Assembly (NCBI GenBank): GCA_021296135.1
Contig: JAGWAZ010000002.1
Span: 1 to 64,000, forward strand
DNA length: 64,000 nt
Reading direction: 5' to 3'
Origin: Chlorobiota bacterium
GTDB lineage: Bacteria; Bacteroidota; Ignavibacteria; OLB7
This document shows, one piece after another, positions 60,452-64,000 of the stretch. Position numbers and translations under genes: made by a program. Each line of letters starts with the position of its first letter. Position 1 is the stretch's first letter. The notes beneath the pieces are model-generated. The model was not told the DNA's origin and ran no database searches. It was given only the letters and a program-made list of their open reading frames with translations.

Positions 60452-61648
60452 ATGAAGGCTGAACAACTTAGGCGTATTCAGAACGCAATGAAAGAGGCAG
60501 GCGTGAAGGCGTGGCTTCTTTCGAATTTCCGCGATTCAAACGTCATTGCTTCTCGCCTCGTCGGTTTTTCTCCGGAGATCCATCAGACAAGGCGATGGGC
60601 GCTACTGATTCCTGATGAGGGAGAGCCAAAAGGACTTATTCATCGTATCGAATCACATCTTGCCCAATCGATGCCTGATTCAGTCACCTTCTATTCCAGT
60701 CAAAACGAATATGAGGATGGATTGCGGGGAATGCTTACCGGTCTTTCCGAAGTGGTGATGGAGTACTCGCCAAAGAACGCCCTGCCTGTGGTTGCGAAAG
60801 TCGATGCAGGAACGGTTGAGCTTGTTCGTTCTTTTGGGGTAAACGTCGTCTCCTCTGGGGAGTTGATAGCACGACTTGATAGCACGCTAAGCCATGCTCA
60901 GCTCGAGTCGGCTATTCGAGCAGGTCAGGAGTGCCGTCGCGTTATGATGGAAACCTTTGGTATGATTCGAGACAGGATTCTCGCTGAAACCCCGATAACG
61001 GAGTATGATGTAGTTCAATATATTCTTGGTCAGTTTGAGACTTCAGGATTGATCGCAGAGCATGAGCCAAACTGTTCAGTAGGTCCAAACAGCGCAAATC
61101 CACACTATCAACCGACGGCTGAGTCTGCATCCCCGGTTGAGAGGGGGTCATTTGTTTTGATCGATCTCTGGGGAAAAGAAAAGACGGAGGGATCAGTCTA
61201 TGGAGATATTACCTGGACAGGATATGTTGGCGAGACTGTTCCCGATGAGTATGAAGATGTATTCCGGATTGTCCGAGATGCCCGTGATGCCGTGCTCGAG
61301 GGAGTACGGGAAGCTTTCGAGGCTGGAAGGGGAGTGACAGGGGCTGAGCTTGATGACATTGCTCGGACCATCATTGACAATGCTGGGTATGCCGACCAAT
61401 TTATCCATCGGACTGGTCATAGTATCAGTGCAGACTTGCATGGAGCCGGGACGAACCTTGATAATTTTGAGACAAGAGATGAACGACCAATTTTTCCGTC
61501 AACTTCCTTCTCGATTGAGCCAGGGGTTTACCTGCCGGATCGTTTCGGAATACGGTCTGAGTTGGATGTTGTTATCTCCGGTTCCGGAAAAATTCTGGTG
61601 CCGACGGAGCCTTTACAGGAGCACGTTATCCCTATCCTTGCTGAATAA
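60452..61648 (+). CDS. M24 family Xaa-Pro peptidase
   Basis: FIHRTGHSISADLHGAGTNLDNFETRDERPIFPSTSFSIEPGVYLPDRFGIRSELDVVI pita-bread metallopeptidase motifs. Confidence 0.92.
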   Translation: MKAEQLRRIQNAMKEAGVKAWLLSNFRDSNVIASRLVGFSPEIHQTRRWALLIPDEGEPKGLIHRIESHLAQSMPDSVTFYSSQNEYEDGLRGMLTGLSEVVMEYSPKNALPVVAKVDAGTVELVRSFGVNVVSSGELIARLDSTLSHAQLESAIRAGQECRRVMMETFGMIRDRILAETPITEYDVVQYILGQFETSGLIAEHEPNCSVGPNSANPHYQPTAESASPVERGSFVLIDLWGKEKTEGSVYGDITWTGYVGETVPDEYEDVFRIVRDARDAVLEGVREAFEAGRGVTGAELDDIARTIIDNAGYADQFIHRTGHSISADLHGAGTNLDNFETRDERPIFPSTSFSIEPGVYLPDRFGIRSELDVVISGSGKILVPTEPLQEHVIPILAE

Positions 61649-61654
61649 AACTGA

Positions 61655-63514
61655 TTGAACAGAATGGAGAAGATGAAGATGAATCGCCTCGTCATATTGC
61701 TGACCTGTTCCCTTGTGCTCTTTGTGAGGGATTCTCTTGTTGCCTGGTCGCAACCGGGAGATGAGGATCGACGCTACAGAATGGCGCAGAACTATGAGCG
61801 GGAAGGAGACCTTGCAAGTGCGGCACGCATCTACCTGGAACTGCTTGAGATTGATCCCGATTCCCGAAGTTACTTTGATGGATTGAAAAGGACGTGGCTA
61901 CAGCTTGGGAAGTTCACTGAACTTGAACCAATTGTTGCCCGACACCTTGAACAGTATATAGACGATGTTGAGTTGCTAATACTATATGCCGAGCTTCTGC
62001 ACCGGGCAGGCAAAACGAAACTGGCAGAGACGAAGTGGAGAGAGGCTCTTGATGCGGGTTCAAGAGATGTGGGGACGTACATCCTGGTAGGCGAATCCTA
62101 TTCCAAACTCAGGTTGTTCAGCAGGGCTGCGGAGACATACGAAACCGCTCGCAAACGATTTGGCCGCAATATGGTAGTGGTTGACCGTCTTGCCCGCCTT
62201 TACGCAATTCTTGGAGAGTACAAGAAGTCGGCAAATGACTATGTCGATCTTCTGGGCGATCAGCCAGGGCGATTGAGCTACGTACAATCCGGGCTTAGCC
62301 TGATTACAGGCACACCTGCTGGTATCGAGGCTGCAATTGAAGTAACTGCCCATCTTGCCAAGGTGAGAAAGGGACGACCCGAGTATCTTGAACTCCTTGC
62401 ATGGTTGTACACTGAAAAAGGAGATGACAGCTCTGCCTTTCAGACGGTTGTTCAACTCGACAAGTCACGCAAATCGCGCGGTTCCGATCTTTACGGTTAC
62501 GCCGACCGGATGCTTCGACAAGCAAAGTATGATGTAGCTATCAGTGCCTACGAATATTTTCTGGATGAGTTTGATCGGAATCATGCGTTGACCCCATCAG
62601 TTATCTACAACTACGTTTACGCCTTGCAGCAGAGATATAATGAGCAGGGGAGTCTTACAAAGGAAACCGCACACAACCTGATCAAACAATATCAGGAAGT
62701 CCTTCAATATGGAAAGAGGCATACTATTGGAGACCAAGCTATTCTGGCGATTGCCGAACTTCAGGCTGATGTGTTGAATGATCCGAAGGAGGCATTGAAG
62801 ACATTGCAAGGATCACAGATCGATCGGCGTTCACCGATTGCCGTTGAGACTCTGTTGATGAAAGCCAGTATCACCCTCCGTCTCGGCAAACTCGATGAAG
62901 CACGTCGTCTCTACCGTGATGTAACTCTGCATCCGGTAACATCTACTGATGCAGAGAAGTATCGTGAGCTTGCCAGACTTCGATATGCTGAGACGTTGCT
63001 TTTCACCGGAGACTATACCGAAGGGGTCGATTCACTAACTACCTTGACACAGGATGTCGGTAGTGACGCTGTTAACGATGCACTTGATTGGTTGGTTCTA
63101 TTGCAAGAACATCTTGAGGTCAACGATAGTGCGTTGCATCATTTTGTTCAGGGGCGGTACGGCCAGAGAAGGCGTGACTGGGACAAGGTCATCACTGAAA
63201 TGCAGGTAGCCTACCAGGTGAGTCCCGGGAGTGGACTGGCAGATGATGCTCTCTACTCGAAGGCAGAGGGACTTCGGCAACAAGGAAAGTTTGCGGAGGC
63301 AATTGAGACAGCGCTGGTGCTTGTTGAGCAATACCCGGAGGGTACTCACGCGGATCAGGCTCTCTTCTTCGCCGCCCGGGTTGCAGAGGATGATTTGGTA
63401 CAAAAGGAAAAAGCTATAGAACTGTATACAAAAATCCTGATCGATTACCCTCGTTCTCAGCGTTTAGGTGAGGCACGTGATCGGATCAGATCGTTGAGAG
63501 GGGAAGGAAGCTGA
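61655..63514 (+). CDS. Tetratricopeptide repeat protein, exported
   Basis: 619 aa with signal peptide (MNRLVILLTCSLVLFVRDSLVAWSQ) and multiple TPR-like units. Confidence 0.85.
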   Translation: MNRMEKMKMNRLVILLTCSLVLFVRDSLVAWSQPGDEDRRYRMAQNYEREGDLASAARIYLELLEIDPDSRSYFDGLKRTWLQLGKFTELEPIVARHLEQYIDDVELLILYAELLHRAGKTKLAETKWREALDAGSRDVGTYILVGESYSKLRLFSRAAETYETARKRFGRNMVVVDRLARLYAILGEYKKSANDYVDLLGDQPGRLSYVQSGLSLITGTPAGIEAAIEVTAHLAKVRKGRPEYLELLAWLYTEKGDDSSAFQTVVQLDKSRKSRGSDLYGYADRMLRQAKYDVAISAYEYFLDEFDRNHALTPSVIYNYVYALQQRYNEQGSLTKETAHNLIKQYQEVLQYGKRHTIGDQAILAIAELQADVLNDPKEALKTLQGSQIDRRSPIAVETLLMKASITLRLGKLDEARRLYRDVTLHPVTSTDAEKYRELARLRYAETLLFTGDYTEGVDSLTTLTQDVGSDAVNDALDWLVLLQEHLEVNDSALHHFVQGRYGQRRRDWDKVITEMQVAYQVSPGSGLADDALYSKAEGLRQQGKFAEAIETALVLVEQYPEGTHADQALFFAARVAEDDLVQKEKAIELYTKILIDYPRSQRLGEARDRIRSLRGEGS

Positions 63515-63576
63515 GGATCAGGGATAAGGGCGGAGAGAAGAAGGATGAAACAATGTTGAGAGAGATAGTGAAGAAC

Positions 63577-63987
63577 GTTCCGAAGTGGATCTGTACGCCG
63601 AATTCTGTACGCTACCACCAATGTGGTTACGCTGCAGTCATTTATCTGGAAACCAGATTACTCTGATCCTCGAGCAGCCTACCCGACGCCGCTCTACCGC
63701 AGGCAGAGGAGTGGACAACTTCACGGCGTCTGCTTGGCCTTGCTCCGCGTGGGGTTTACACTGCCATCCCGGTTACCCGAAGATGCGGTAAGCTCTTACC
63801 TTACCATTTCACCCTTACCCACCGTGGCGGGCGGTCTCTTTTCTGTTGCACTTTCCGTCGTCTCTCCAGAATTCTACGCTAACTGGATTGGACGCCCCCG
63901 ATGTTATCGGGGCACGCTGTCCTGTGGAGTTCGGACGTTCCTCTCCGATACAAAGTATCGGAGCGACTGCTCGATCCACTTCGGAAT
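63577..63987 (-). ncRNA. rnpB: RNase P RNA (bacterial type A)
   Basis: Reverse complement contains gaggaacgtccgaactccacaggacag, gggtgaaatggtaaggtaagagcttaccgcatcttcgggtaaccgggatggcagtgtaaaccccacgcggagcaaggccaagcagacgcc and terminal cagaattcggcgtacagatc; P1 stem gttccgaagtggatc (63577-63591) / gatccacttcggaat (63973-63987). Confidence 0.95.
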
Positions 63988-64000
63988 CTATCTCCTGTTG

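Noticed and set aside
63585-63791. 68-aa plus-strand ORF at the right edge
   Set aside because: Lies inside rnpB on the opposite strand; structured RNA explains the sequence.
63890-63970. Hairpins such as ccccgatgttatcgggg and ccgatacaaagtatcgg
   Set aside because: Internal helices of RNase P RNA, not terminators or mobile-element ends.
1-64000. CRISPR array, prophage or classical defence island
   Set aside because: No regularly spaced direct repeats, cas-like, phage structural or restriction-modification proteins seen in the ORF track; the lone HEPN-like ORF is insufficient to call a defence island.

Overview
Gene-dense chromosomal window with Bacteroidota/Chlorobi-like gene content: DUF3276, a Bacteroidota-style RpoD, a RicT/PSP1 protein with a Cys-rich N-terminus, a gingipain/PorU-like C25 peptidase and TamB. 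No tool was run; lineage and family calls come from reading the translated ORFs. Most of the window is housekeeping: clpS, hutU, cfa-like, tmk, rpoD-like sigma factor, split hldA/hldC, tamB, rlpA-like, holB-ricT, nadD, ribH, fmt, sdhCAB, pdxA, fbp and usp. The minus-strand RNase P RNA gene (rnpB) lies at the right edge. An envelope polysaccharide locus (Wza-like, Wzz-like, GT4, O-antigen ligase-like) runs directly into a 1994-aa C25-family protein. The observations most worth checking are: (1) two ILEI/FAM3-like segments in that C25 protein and its coupling to the polysaccharide genes; (2) a palindromic repeat at 290-430 with a half copy at 26061-26093, each beside a truncated gene; (3) a YpdA-like flavoprotein pseudogene with a large internal deletion after sdhB; (4) a small HEPN-like protein with an Rx6H motif; (5) a 3-hydroxyacyl-CoA-dehydrogenase-like protein without the dinucleotide-binding motif next to a thiolase; (6) orphan transporter parts and decayed ORFs. 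I saw no CRISPR array, rRNA operon, recognisable tRNA, prophage or complete mobile element.
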